Shown here one piece after another: positions 36,807-49,760 of a DNA stretch of 64,000 nucleotides. Made by a program: the position numbers and the translations under genes. The DNA comes from Spirodela intermedia (Eukaryota > Streptophyta > Magnoliopsida > Alismatales > Araceae). Under the pieces are notes generated by a model that saw nothing but the letters and a program-made list of their open reading frames with translations, ran no database searches and was not told where the DNA came from. Position 1 is the first letter of the stretch. Each line of letters starts with the position of its first letter. The stretch covers positions 4,841,001-4,905,000 of the forward strand of contig LR746277.1 of assembly GCA_902729315.2 (NCBI GenBank), written 5' to 3'.

Positions 36807-39365
36807 TCAATTCCGGGAGGCGCCGGCGAAGCCATCTGCGAGGATCGCTCTAAGATTCTTCCTAAGAATCTTCCCCGACGGCGCCTTGGGGATGGCCTCC
36901 ACGAAGAAGACCCGGTTAATCCTCTTGTAGAACACCACCTGCCGGAGGAAAAGGTGTGACCTGGTTAGAAACACAAGCCCGCGCGGGCTTTGCGACGAGA
37001 CAGTCGGCGGTATAAACCTCACCTGCGCAGAAATAAACTCCATGATCCCGTTCTCCGAGACGGCTGAGCTTCCTGACCTCACGACGAAGGCCACCGGGAC
37101 CTCCCCGGCTGCTTCATCTTTCATCCTGAAAAGGGATCAGGGATTTCAGGCTACGCCTTCTCGGGGGCGCAGTTCGGGGAGGAGGAGACATGCAGAAGAG
37201 GCGTACGGGACGACGGCGGCGTCGGCGATGCCAGGGTGAGCGACGAGCATGGCTTCGAGCTCGGCGGGAGCAACTTGGAATCCTTTGTACTTGATGAGTT
37301 CCTTGAGCCTGTCGACGATGAAGATCTCGTCGTCGTCGTCCACGTAGCCGACGTCTCCAGTGTGTAGCCAGCCCTCCCCGTCTATCGTCCTCGCCGTGGC
37401 CTCCGGGTCGTTGAGATAGCCTGGAAGATCAAGACGGTGTCGAAGACACTGAGAAAGAATCTCTTGAACCTAATCATTCCGTGCAGCAGCGCCAAGAACC
37501 ATCTACTACCTTCCAATCTGAATGTTCTCGTACCATTCAACAGTTTTAAAGAAGATAATTTAAGAAATTTCTGATAGAACTGTTAGTTTTGGCTTTTTTT
37601 CATCGCGTCGTCCAATCCAATCATGATTTTTAATGGCCGTCATCAGCGGCCTGTGTTGGTAACCGCCGTACTCATCTTATCATATAAACCTTGGTCCCCG
37701 TCAACCTCACCTACGACTCACTAGAAGGTGAATACCGATGGAGTCGGTCAACTAGTATGAACCCGAATTTATACGCATCCTTGCCCCGGTCAACTGCCGT
37801 CGAATAGACAGGCCAGAGACTAGTGGAGTTGCCTACGTGACCGCTCAACTGCGGCGTTGTGGCGTTGTCGGGCCGCGGCTAGATCTAGTGGGCCGGCGGT
37901 CTGTATCTGATGATCTAGTGTGAGAATTAGCCCGCGTTCCCCACAGCGAGGGTGCCGCGTCTTCATTCTCTCCCCTCTCTAGAGCGATCCTACGGTAGTT
38001 TTTCTGTCTCAGATATTCGCCATTATATTAGCGATATCTCAGACTACGTTAATGGGAAGAGAGAGAGAGAGAGGAGTGAGTTACCTATCATAATCTGAGC
38101 TCCTCTGATGCAAATCTCTCCCGCTTGGTTCCTGGGGAGGGATTCTCCTGTGTTGGGGTCGATGATCTTTAGCTCGGCGTTCCTAACGACAGACCCGCAC
38201 GATCCCGACTTGACCTTGAAAGGCTCTTTGGCGAAGGCCAGGCACATGGAGAGCACCGGCCCGGCCTCCGTCATTCCGTAGCCCTGCAAGTTGTCCAAAG
38301 ATTCGCCTCAACACCTCCCGAGTTTTGTCTGTGGATCTCTGGAAAACGAAAGTAGAGTACCTGGCCGACTTTGGCGGCGGGAAGCTTGGCGCTAAGGGCT
38401 TCCTCGAGGTCCTTCCCCATGGGGGCCGCCCCGGACATTACAATGCGGATTGATGAGAGATCGTAGCTGCCGAGGTCGGGCCTCTTGGCGAGGGCCAGCA
38501 AGATAGGCGGCACTAGGGGGGCAACGGTTACTCTGTGGCGCTGAATCAGATCCAGAAGAACCACCGCGTCGAACTTCGGCACTATGAGGATGGCCGATCC
38601 CGCGCGAAGCCCGCCTAAAAGAACCGAGTTCAGAGCGTAGATGTGGAACAAGGGAAGCACGCACAGCACCACGTCGTCTCTCCGCAACCACAGGTTCGGG
38701 TTGGCTCCGTCGACCTGCTGCGCCACGCTGGTCACCTGCCCACGGTGCGTCAGCTTCACCCCCTTCGGCATTCCCGTCGTCCCCGACGAGTATGGTAGTG
38801 CGACGACGTCGTCAGGCCATATCTCTACCTCGGCCATTTCTCCTGTGTTGGCCGCAGCCAGCGTCGAGAAGTGTAGGCAGCCCTCGATGTGGGCATCGGT
38901 ACACACAATGGTGACTCCGGCGAGCCGCACCAGCTCTCGGACTTTGCCGACGTAGGCTGATTGTGTCACCACGAGCCGCGCCCTCGCGGCCTGTGCCTGC
39001 TTCTGGATCTCGGCGGTGGTGCAGAAAGGATTGGCGGTGGTGATGATAGCGCCTCTGAAGGACGCCCCGAGGAAGGTGAACACAAATTCGGAAGAGTTGG
39101 GCAGCAGCGCGATGATGACGTCGCCCTTGCGGATGCCGAGCCGGTTGAGCCCGGCGGCGACCCGGCGGGCGGTGAGCTCCACCTCGGCGTAGGTAAAGAC
39201 ATCCCCCGTTTCCCCATGGATGATGCAGGGGCGATCGGCGACGGCGGAGAGGTTCTCGAAGCAGTAGTCGTGCACCGGAAGATGGTCGGGGATGTCGATG
39301 TCCGGGAGCTTGGAGCGGTAAATGATCTCCTCACAGGGTTGAGCTGCTATACCCATCGAACCCAT
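36807..39365 (-). CDS. 4CL: 4-coumarate:CoA ligase, five exons, complete
   Basis: 4CL adenylates 4-coumarate and related cinnamates and transfers them to CoA, feeding lignin and flavonoid synthesis in the cytosol. Exons on minus: 39365-38361, 38283-38085, 37420-37207, 37125-37023, 36938-36807. They total 1653 nt for 550 residues, a normal 4CL length, and all phases agree. Motifs: Box [15 protein letters not shown] in exon 1, [13 protein letters not shown] at the start of exon 2, Box II GEICIRG near its end, [10 protein letters not shown] in exon 3, and the catalytic-lysine region [11 protein letters not shown] in exon 5. Both V and L follow GP in the substrate pocket; in characterised 4CLs their presence goes with exclusion of sinapate, so this enzyme probably does not use it (inference). 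Starts at 39383 or 39476 are open in frame; 39365 (MGSMGIAAQ) fits family length best. Exon 3 read past its donor hits a stop, which supports the intron. Confidence 0.95.
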
Positions 39366-39509
39366 TCTCTGACTGACGATCATTCCTTCGTAAGTCAACG
39401 GGAAAACGCTGCAAGAACCCAAGAATGAGGAGGATAGAGCGGCCCTTTTCTTTATGTTGCGCTTCCCTATAGGCAAACGTGGGCCGATAGTCCGGTAATC
39501 TACCGTTGG

Positions 39510-39681
39510 TGGAGCGGTGGGGTGTCAGTGGAGTTGGCAGGAGATTTCATCCATAATCATTGAATATGGATTATATCTTACGCAGATGATTCGTTGGCGG
39601 AGGTGGGGAGTCGGTGGAGTTGGCAGGAGAACTCATCCATAAGAATTGGATATGGATTATATCTTAGCAGATGATTCGTTT
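39510..39681. repeat. 86-bp tandem duplication upstream of 4CL
   Basis: Two adjacent copies (39510-39595 and 39596-39681) share TGGAGTTGGCAGGAGA, then TCATCCATAA, then ATATGGATTATATCTTA and GCAGATGATTCGTT. They differ by a few substitutions and a 1-bp indel. The duplication starts about 145 bp upstream of the chosen 4CL start codon, within the probable promoter. Confidence 0.9.
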
Positions 39682-40472
39682 GTGGTGTCTGTGTTTTTTT
39701 CTTCGAACAGTGACCGGACGACGGTGGTGGTGGCCCCGTCTGGTTGCAGTCGATCTGCAACCGTGCGCGACGGTGGGCACGTTGGTGTGATGGTGGTGAG
39801 TTGGCAGAACAACCGTTCACCAACACGGCGGCTCAAGTGGCGAGCAGCCACGTCTGGTGCTTCCTACGATCATCCAATATGACCTCACATTTTGCAACAA
39901 CTGGTGACGAGTCAGAATCCACGTTTGATGGATGGAGAAAATATCCAAGAAGGGGCCTTGTCTGCAAGGTTTTCAGAGTCCCATGGAAGAGGCGTGCAGC
40001 TCAGGAAACGACGCGCTGGAGGACCTTACGGTGTCCCCGAGCCTGTGGCTGGGCTGTCGAGGAAATTCTCTCCTACGTTGCTCTCTCGCTCTCTTCTCGG
40101 CCAACGGGATCAACGAAAGAACACTTGGGGATGGGACCACTTTAGAGTCAACCTTGGCGGAGTTGCATCGTGGAAATCACATAATTCAAGTCGAGCTGTG
40201 TTCAGAAGTGGGGAAAAACCAGTATTTGCTAGTTTTTCCAGACGGATTCGTGTGAACTCGGCGGAATCTCAGTCACATAAAATTATACAATGCTCTTTGC
40301 AAGAAGTGGTGAAGTAGACGTCTTAGTAATATGCTACCTACTAACTAAGGATGTGCTTAAAGAATAAAAAAGACTTAGCTTCTTTATTTAACACTATGTT
40401 GAGCATGTCTTCTTTTTTAAGGTGGTGTGCTCAAAATAAATCTCTCAATTGTGAATGAAACTAATCCACTTA
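39682..40472. other. Intergenic DNA upstream of 4CL
   Basis: Overlapping ORFs on plus (39744-40145, 39892-40317, 39932-40255) have no recognised family and compete in different frames, so I do not call them genes. This may be distal 4CL promoter. GC content falls sharply after about 40300 where retroelement DNA begins. Confidence 0.4.
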
Positions 40473-40951
40473 ACACGTTGGGATGTGTGGAAAAATAATC
40501 ATCTTATATCTACAGTGAAAATGTGAATCTAACTCCATGGTAAATTAGTGGGAGATCTAAGGGAGTATGCCCCCATATCAAAATTTGAAGTAGAGGTAAT
40601 GATATCTTTTTTTCTTATTTAGTCGTCTTAACTACATGTTACAAATATAGGATTTCCATTCTCCCATCTTAGAGGTCTTTTGAGGGTTTGTCTAAGAAGT
40701 AAGCACTGCTTCAGTCATCAATAAGTGGTATCAGACTTGGGAGAACAATATAATTGGACAAAAAATCACTTCAATAAGTTGGAACTTTGCTCACAAGAGT
40801 AGACTCACAATGGAGAGGACGACCATGGAGGAGTTGGAAACCACAACATTGCTAGGACATAACACCTTCAAGAGGGCATGACTCACAATGGCTACTAGCT
40901 TACTTCTATGATGTATGGAACCTCATAAACAATCTGAAGCTATGTGATGGG

Positions 40952-43900
40952 TGTTGTCCAATGTGGATTTTTTTTAGAAAGAGATGTAATTTGTCTCCTT
41001 TCAAATATTTTTTTGTGAGGGTCACCTCTCAAGTCTATAAATAAAAGCCCTTGTGTGGGGGACAATAGTTAGATGTAAAAAGGAAAAGAGATTTTATGCA
41101 CATGCTAAAACCCCTATATAATCAAAATTGTGTTGATAAAGATAGTGAGTTTTTCAATTTCTGTTCTTTTTGAATATCCACACTTTCTTGAATTTTTAAT
41201 ATTATTAGTAAAGGAAGAGAGAGAGAGAGCTATTTGGCTCTCGATTATCTCTTTTTGCCTCAAGAACTATTATCAAAGCTTCAAGTTGAGGTCTTTGGCT
41301 TGAGTCTTCCCATATTTGGAGGAGTTCTAGTTTCAAAGAAAGAGTGGGAGTTATGGCTATCAAAGAGGGAAAAAGCAAAAATTGAAAATTTTGACAAGAT
41401 GAATTTCAAATTTTAGATAATACAAGTAGAAGATCACTCATATTAGAAGAAGCCCCATCAGCCTCTATCTAGAGTGAAGTATGAGGGAATGTCTCAAGTT
41501 GATTAGGAGTTATTGGATATAAAAGCTTTAAGAGTCATTAGACTAAGTTTATCCAAAGACATCACATGCAATACATTGAATGAAAAGACTATAATATGTT
41601 TGATGTCTGCCCTATCCAACATTTAAGAAAAATCATATGCAACAAATGAGGTTTATTTGATAAGTCATTTGTTTAATTTGAAGATGAGTAAAGTTGTCTT
41701 TATTTAAAACTATAAAAATGAATTTAATGTAATAATTAGTCAACTTAGTTTTTTTGACATTCATTTTGATGATGAGTTCAAAACTTTAATCATATTATTT
41801 TCATTACCTAAGAGTTGGGTGCCATTGTGACTATTGTGAGTAGTATAGACAAAACTAAGAAATTAATTTTAGATGAGATCTGATATTTTATTCTTCATGA
41901 AGATAATCAAATAAAAGAACTAGAAGAAAAATCTATTCATATTTTGATGTGTAGGAAGAACAATTTTTCAGGACCTTAGGATTGACATACAAGCATCAGA
42001 GCCCAAGAGGCACATGCCCATAGGACCAGCCCAATAAGGAAAAAGGGGGCTCTGGTTAAGGGGAGGAGGGCACTAGAGGAAGAGGTTATTGAAAGATCAG
42101 AACTAGAGGAGGCAGGGTGCCTCTCTTCCCCCTTTCCCCCCTTCTTCTCTAGTGAAATCCTATGTATGGGAGGATTACATCCTTGTTATCCTCATCCTCA
42201 CTATTCTTAAGGTTAGTTTTGTTACACAATCTAGTGAAGTCATGAGTCTACTAGAGGAAGTTGAGTAAGTTCAAGATAAGAAATGACAAATGTTGGCAAT
42301 GTGAAAAACATGACAGAATAAAAAAATACTACAAACAAAAGACATCTAAATCAAAATCAGAGGACATATGATAATTCAACAAACTCAACATCAGCAGAAT
42401 TAGATGATGTATGGATTTTTAGTGTAGACAATCATCTAGAACCTTGAATTTTAGATTCAAGTATATCATTTCACTAAACTTCTTGCAAGAAGTAAATGAC
42501 TTATTTTGTTGTATGAAATTTTGGCAAGATGTATTATGCCGATGACAAACCCTTAGACATTGTTGGCAAAGAGAATATACAAATCAAGACTTAGAATGAT
42601 ATACTATGGAAGTTGTCAAATCCAAAGAGAAATATAATTTCTTTAGGACAATTAAATAGTAAAAGTTATGTGACAATCTTTACAAATGATTTTTGAAAAT
42701 GACCAAATGAGTCATGATAATTGCAAGAGGCTAAAAAAATGACAGATTATACATGACCTCATGTAGTAGAGATAATATTGTTTTGATTATTCCAAAGAGT
42801 GAACCAAGATTTGGCATCATAACCTAGGACATGAGTGCAAGAAAGGATGAAAATCATGCTTGCAAAAGGTAAATTACAAGACATGAAGTTAGTGAATTTG
42901 AATTTCCATGAAGATTATATCATATGCAAACAAAAAAGAGTATCATTATCCAAACTTGCAAGAGTACCAAAATCTGATAAGTCATAATTGGTGCCCACTA
43001 ATGTATGGGGGCCTACGTATGTTTCATCTCTTGGAGACCAAAATACTATGTGACCTTCATTGATGATATAAGTCAAAAGGTATTAGTTTATTTTCACAAA
43101 AATAAATGTGATGTTTTGATGACTTTCAAGAAATGAAAGAATTAAGTTGAGCTTAAGTCTAATTTTAAGATTAAATACTAACATTTGAAAATGGTAGAGA
43201 GTGACAATCAATAATTAAAAAAAAATGTTCAAAACATGGGATTCAGACGAAGGAAACAATATGAGACACACTCAGAAAAATGAAATTACTATGCATATGT
43301 ATAATAATTTAAATAAATGAGCTAAGAGCAAAAAAATATATGATAGGTTTTCAAAGATGTTTGGGCAAAAGTCATTAACATAACTCTCCATTTGATAAAT
43401 GGGAGAACATCAATACCTTTGAATTATTAATTGTTAGAGGAATGTTGGACTAAAAAGAAAGTAAATCTATCATATTTATGAGAGTTTTAATGGTTCTTGT
43501 ATGTTCTTATTGATTATAATTGTATGGATAAATTAGATGCAAAGTCTAAAAAATATTATTTCATTATATATGGAGCTTATGGCTTTGACTATTGATTTTG
43601 GGATAGTCAAAATTAAAATATTTTGAGCTAAAATGTGATATTCAATAAAGAGATCATGATAAAGATATATAATTAAAAAATAGGCAGAGCTAGAAAAAAT
43701 ATTGAAAGAAGATTTACTAGAAAGGATTGAGGACAATCTTAAAGTGAGTGTTGGAGATGATGTAGATGAATCTATATCTTAATTAATAAGATCTATTAGA
43801 ACATTAATTAAAAAGAATGCTTTAATTCTTTATATTCTTTGCTACTAATAGATAGAGGTGAACATGAGTTGTATATAGAGACTTATATATGTGAAGGATT

Positions 43901-45494
43901 CGATGAAGTGGGAGTCAACAATGCATGAAGAGATGAACTCCTTGCATAAAATCAAATATGGGAGCTGATTAAACTACAAGAATGAAAGAAAGTTATTCAT
44001 AATAAATGGGTGTATCATATCAAGGAGGAAGTTGATGACAGTAAGAGATACAAATTCAAACTAGTTGTAAGGGTTTCAATTACAAGAAAGTATAAATTAT
44101 ACCAATTTATTTCTCATGTTGTAAAGCTCACTACAATGAGATTGATGCTGTGTTGTAGCTACGAAGAGTCTTTGCTTAAAACAATTTAATGTCAAGATAG
44201 TTTTATTCAAGATAAGTTGGAATGAGAGATCTATATGATGCAACCTTAAGAATTTATTATTCAAGACAAGGAAGGTCAAATTTTCAAGTTAAAAAGAGTG
44301 TATATGGGTTGAAGTATGCACCAAGATAATGGTACAGAGATTTGACATTTTCATGATCATAAATAATCTCACTAGATGTCAAATAGATCATTGTAGTTAT
44401 CTTAAAAAAATTAAAAGTGGGTATATCATTTTACTATTTTATGTAGATGATATATTAATTATTGAAATTAATATGTAGGTAATCAACAAGTTGAAATAAC
44501 TTTTGATAAATTAATTTGCTATGACAGACTTGAGAGTTGTAAGAAAATTCTCAAAATGAGAATTACACATGACATAACTACTAGTCTATTGAGACTCTCT
44601 CAAAAAATATATATTAAAAAAGTTATTTGCAAATACAATATGCAAAGTACAAATCATTTAAACACACCTTTACTTGGACATTTTAGACTCTCCAATAATA
44701 AATCACCTATGACAACAAAAGAGGAAATGGAGAGCATTTCATATGTTTCAATTGTTGTAAAGTTAATATACACTATGGTATGTAACAGACTAGATATAAT
44801 ACATGTAGTGAGAATTGTAAATAAGTTCATGGCAAATCTAGTAAAAGATCATTAGATTGTAGTGTAATGGATCTTTTGATACTTGAAAGCCGCTTCAAGT
44901 ATGAGTCTCTACTTTATAAGTGGACAATTAAACTTATGTGGCTGCATATCTTGGTGGTAATATTGATACTTGGAAAGTACCATTAGATATATCTACCTCT
45001 TGGCAACATTATTGTAAATTGGGTTTCATAATTATAAAAAATAGTTTATTAAAAGATAGGAAGGTAACACTTGTAGATTAAAAAACATGATGACGAAGGC
45101 TACTATCACATAGAAAGTGAGGTTGTGTAAATCCTCAAAGTTAACCTCTTGATGATATCACACTAGCTTAAACTTTTTCTTTCTAAGTGAGAGATTGATG
45201 TCGTATATGGAAAGAAAAATTACGAAAAGATATGGTTAGTCTCATATTGAATAGTTTATTGTGGGAGCTGCCTCTTATGTCTATAAATAAAGAGTCCTTG
45301 TATAGGGACAATAATTTGATGTACTTGTACTAAAACCTTTGTATTGTTAAAACTATTTCACTACAGACTAAGTTTTTCATTTCTTACTCTTTTTTACCAT
45401 ATATATATATATATATATATTTGAAATCTTTCATTGTTAGTAAATGAAGAGAGAGAACTATTGCACTCTCAATTTTCTTTTCTTGCCACAAGAA
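40952..45494 (+). mobile_element. Degenerate Ty1/copia (Tnt1/Tork-like) retrotransposon
   Basis: Diverged LTRs (about 40952-41267 and 45196-45494) share TGTCTATAAATAAA-type promoter sequence, then GACAATA, then TTTGATGTA, and near their ends GTAAA.GAAGAGAGAG and CTCTC. A primer-site relative TATTATCAAAGC follows at 41268-41279. Interior remnants in copia order: CCHC zinc knuckle near 42287 (CWQCEKHD), protease near 42450, integrase start near 42990 (TNVWGPTYVSSLGD, with D changed to N) and YYVTFIDD, RT with an intact YVDD at 44440-44451, and RNase H region 44556-44855 (SYVSIVVKLIYTMVCNRLDI). Stops are frequent, so it is long dead. Confidence 0.75.
44440..44451 (+). other. Copia reverse transcriptase YVDD box
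   Basis: TAT GTA GAT GAT encodes YVDD, followed by ILII. This is the catalytic aspartate pair of the decayed RT. Confidence 0.85.
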
Positions 45495-45619
45495 TGTGCA
45501 GTGCATCCACATGTGGTGGGGCACACATCACAATAAAGCAACATGCACAAAGGCACTTCATGTAGGTATGTACATCACCAACACAAGGGACTGTGTGAAA
45601 ATGACACAAGTATAGCAGC

Positions 45620-45920
45620 CCCATATTCAAATAGCATGCATCATCCTGTGTTGGTGGAATGTGCACATATCATGCACAAGGAGCCCAGCCATCCCCCTAT
45701 TTGGACTGTAGACATATGGCATGCATTTGAAAAGTGCAGATTAGCACAGCACACAAAGCACCCCCATTTGGACTACATGTAAGTAATGTGCATTCATATG
45801 GTGTAACACCATGCACATAGAGTCTCCAATTCAAACAACACATGAGCAACATATGTGTGTATGGTGCAGATCAATGTCAATATGGGAAGAACTTTATTTG
45901 AACTGCATGCAAACAAAGTG
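45620..45920. repeat. Degenerate ~66-bp tandem repeat rich in TGCA/ATGCAC
   Basis: A motif like CCCCATTTGGACTACATG recurs near 45622, 45695, 45762, 45825 and 45891, with spacings of 63-73 bp and heavy divergence. GTGCA and GCAC words recur between units. The ORFs on both strands are repeat translations. Confidence 0.6.
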
Positions 45921-46386
45921 CATTGGTTTGATGTGGATGTACATAAGTGATGCACTATTGCAACTTTCATGCAATGGAACCTCTGTCGTAATGCACAAGG
46001 GTGACAATGTGGCATAGCAAGGACATGAGAATGTGCACTAGTATACTTGTACATATTGTTGGGATGAGAAAATGATCAAACTTCAAGTGAAAGAATGTTG
46101 GGATATGTGGAGAATGATCATCCTAGAGCTATGACATATATGTTGGGCAAGCCGCACTCGTCTCTCTTTCAGAGGAAAACTTGAACTAAAGATAATTCTA
46201 TTTTTTGTTTATTTGAACATTCTATAAGGATAGAAATAGCCTAACATATTTAAAAGTAGACAATAATCATAGAATTGCTCAATTTCATTGGTTTTTTTTT
46301 ATCAATTAGAGTATTCTAAAATTTGAAACCACTTAACTAGGCCATTACAATAGCTGAAGAAAATGGGAGTAAGTTATAATGGACCC

Positions 46387-46390
<4 letters not shown>

Positions 46391-46473
<83 letters not shown>
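46391..46473. repeat. (CT)n microsatellite
   Basis: About 80 bp of CT repeats with a single G interruption. Confidence 0.97.
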
Positions 46474-47472
46474 CATTTTCCTCTATTGAAAAAGGAGGGG
46501 CGTAAGAAAATTTAGAGGTATTGTGGAGAGATGGAGAGGTGGCTAGACTTGGTGAGAGAGAAGGGGTAAGATTGCTACTTTTATTTTGATATTTCTTTAT
46601 TTTCTACTTAAAGAGAAATGGATTCAACATTGAGTCGGATGAGAAGCATTCAAACCTTTTGTAGGACTCTCTTTCTATGTGTTATTCCACCAAAGAAATA
46701 TCTCTATCTCCTTCTCCGTGGAAATGGAAGGATTTCCTCAAATTACATAAATCTTGGCATATCAAACCATGCTGACTTTTCTTTTATATAAAAACTTATT
46801 ATAGCTATTATCTTTACTTTGATATTTTAGACACATCATTATTTACCGGGTAACACATTTACGATTTATTTTCAGACGTAGTTATTTGTTCCATTTTGTT
46901 TTTATAATAACATGGAAGTCACGTAATGAATTATCAAGTGACAAAAATGAAAATTTCAACTTTATAGACGAAAGAGCGTGTTTGATTCTGCTTATTCTCA
47001 ATGTTAAAGTATCTTTCTTAATTCATCAAGCTTGTAAATAAACACTGCTGATTTTGCTCGAAGGATCAATAGCAAACGACCCTCATAAATTGTGATTTGA
47101 TGTATAGAACAATCATCACCTCGCAGCAGTTGTTTCACGAAAGTGCGTACTATATCCGCTTTAAAAACTCAAACAGTCTGTTACCAGCTCAGGATTTTCA
47201 CTATTATTATTATTTTGCAGTTGAAGTCTGGATTGTGCAGACTTTTCTATCGTCTGGTAGATATTAGCACTCCGTCCTGAGAGAAAGTTCCCATGGGTTC
47301 GCCATTCTAAAGGAAACTCTGAAGTTGTGTGGGACGTCCATGACTTGGTTTTTATCGGATGATTGTTTTAGAACAGCTTTTATTTTCGTCAAGCTGATTT
47401 TCTCGAGCATTGTGTGTGGCTATGAAATGAGCAGCCGAATAGTTGGTCTTGAGGACTGATATCTACTGGTAG

Positions 47473-47987
<515 letters not shown>

Positions 47988-48388
47988 GCACCCAGTTTTT
48001 GCCATTCATCCGAGCTTTAGAACTTGACAGCCCATCACAGATGTCCTTCAGCAAAGGTTCAGACCCTCTGCGAGAGGGGTGGAACCTCCTCAAGCTCCTC
48101 ACGAGCGACTTGCTCCTCTCTAGCTTATCTGATCTGCAATCTCATTGTCCCCCACGGAGCCCCCCATAAAAAAAAGCCCGTATCTGATCTGCGAAAGAAG
48201 GAAAGTTTTCGATCCATCGAAAGGATCGAAAGTTTCAAAATCCAAGAGACCCTCCACTCATTCCGCGGATCTTGGAAGGCGGGTCAGGTCTGCTAGTCAT
48301 CCGAATTCGCGGGTTCGGAGTTTCCAAGGCTTTCACCTTTCCGCCGTTTCGCAGACCAGAGGGGGGGTGGGTGCTCTCCTCCTCCCCT

Positions 48389-48433
<45 letters not shown>

Positions 48434-49541
48434 ACTCTAGTCATTTGAACGATGCTATACATCCCACTACCCGTCTCAACTCTATTCAACGCAAACAGGT
48501 CTACTCGACCCCCCTGCGCATGGTGGCTCGTCGGGATGGGGATAATGATGGGGGCAGCTCGCAAATGAAGACCCAACATGATTCTGCAGAGCAGCAAGAG
48601 ACAGAGACAGAGAACCTTGGGCGAAGAGCGTCGGCCGGGGGAGAATGATGATGATGGGGGTGATATCATCTCCAGGCGATTTGATTTGAATGACCTTGGT
48701 CGCAGCAGCTAATATCTGTAGCCCCTAACTACTGACGAATTTCTTTTCCAGCACAAGCATTTTGACTTTCGTGGCCGGCCCTGCACGCGCTGCAACTTCT
48801 TGGCCCTGCGCTCCGATGCTACCCTGACTGATCGATACTGTGATGGGTCCAGAGACTAGATAGATTGTATGTGATGCCCCAGGCTTTGCTTTGCCTTTAA
48901 CTTCCCCCTTTGGTTGTTATCGATCCTCATTAATGTCGCTGCCCATTATATGAGTAAATCAGTAAATAGACGAATAAATAAATCAGTAAAGATATCTCGA
49001 TAGATGCGCTAAGATTGAGCGCAAATGAAGTCTACCTGTTTCTTGTTGCTGCTCATAGTACCCTCATCTGCTGGGTCTGATTGAACCAGGAAGAAGCCTG
49101 AGCGGGGGTGACTGACTCGGAAACGGGGAGGGGGAGAGGGTTGAGCGAAACTGGGAGAGCCCAGATACTGCAGAAGGGAAAGCGACAAGAGCCTGAAGCC
49201 CGGAAGGTGCGTAGGGTTGGGTTGGGTATCAAGAGAAGGGAGACGCTTTCCCTCACGGTGCACCACCTTCTCTGTGGGCTGGTCCTCCTGTGCTGTCTGA
49301 TTTCTCGTCCGTCTTCTTCCATCTTTCGCCCTTTCTTCTGCAAGCCCACATGCTCGCACCTCTGTCAGAGCCCGAGCAAGATAGAGAGAGAGAGAGAGAG
49401 AGGTTGGAGATTCTTGTTTCATAGTAACACAACACGTAGCTCCACTGGAGCTGCGACGCGTCCACTGTCTTCCCTGCTCTAGGCCCCGAGATCACTCAAG
49501 ATCTTCAGGAAGGAAAAGCGAGGAGCTGCGGGGATCTCGTC

Positions 49542-49549
49542 TATAAATG
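49542..49549 (+). promoter_or_regulatory. TATA box of the AAA-ATPase gene
   Basis: TATAAATG at 49542 lies about 220 bp upstream of the start codon on the coding strand, in GC-rich DNA. This predicts transcription from roughly 49570-49580 and a pyrimidine-rich 5' UTR of about 185 bp. Confidence 0.6.
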
Positions 49550-49760
49550 CGAGTCTCGAACGAGGGCTCTCCAGCGGCTCTCCCACTTCCTCCCCACTCG
49601 AACCTCGAGCCGTCTCTCCCCGTCTCCCCCGTCTCTTCTTCGCTCGCCCTGCAGGGCTCATAGTCTCCTCGACCGGCTCCCACGCTTCTTCTTCCGAAAC
49701 CCGTAAGCGCTCTCCCCTTCCGTAGAGGAGTGGGGGTTCTCCGGAGGGGCAGCGGAGGAG

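Larger units (their letters stand above)
40473..46135 (+). mobile_element. Probable outer copia element, split by an inner copia insertion
   Basis: About 40 bp at 40475-40515 (TTGGGATGTGTGGA, then ATCATC) recur diverged at 46094-46135 (TTGGGATATGTGGA, then ATCATC), as LTR starts would. TGGTATCAGACT at 40726-40737 resembles the primer binding site, giving a 5' LTR of about 250 bp. The putative 3' LTR loses similarity after about 40 bp, so it is truncated or strongly diverged. The interior is not recognisably coding outside the inner element. This is a weaker call than the other elements. Confidence 0.45.

Noticed and set aside
38961-39428. 155-codon plus ORF over 4CL exon 1
   Set aside because: It is an antisense shadow of 4CL.
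48145-48648. 167-codon plus ORF with a Ser-Leu repeat
   Set aside because: Part is translation of a CT microsatellite, the rest has no family, and an opposing frame (48669-48235) is equally open.
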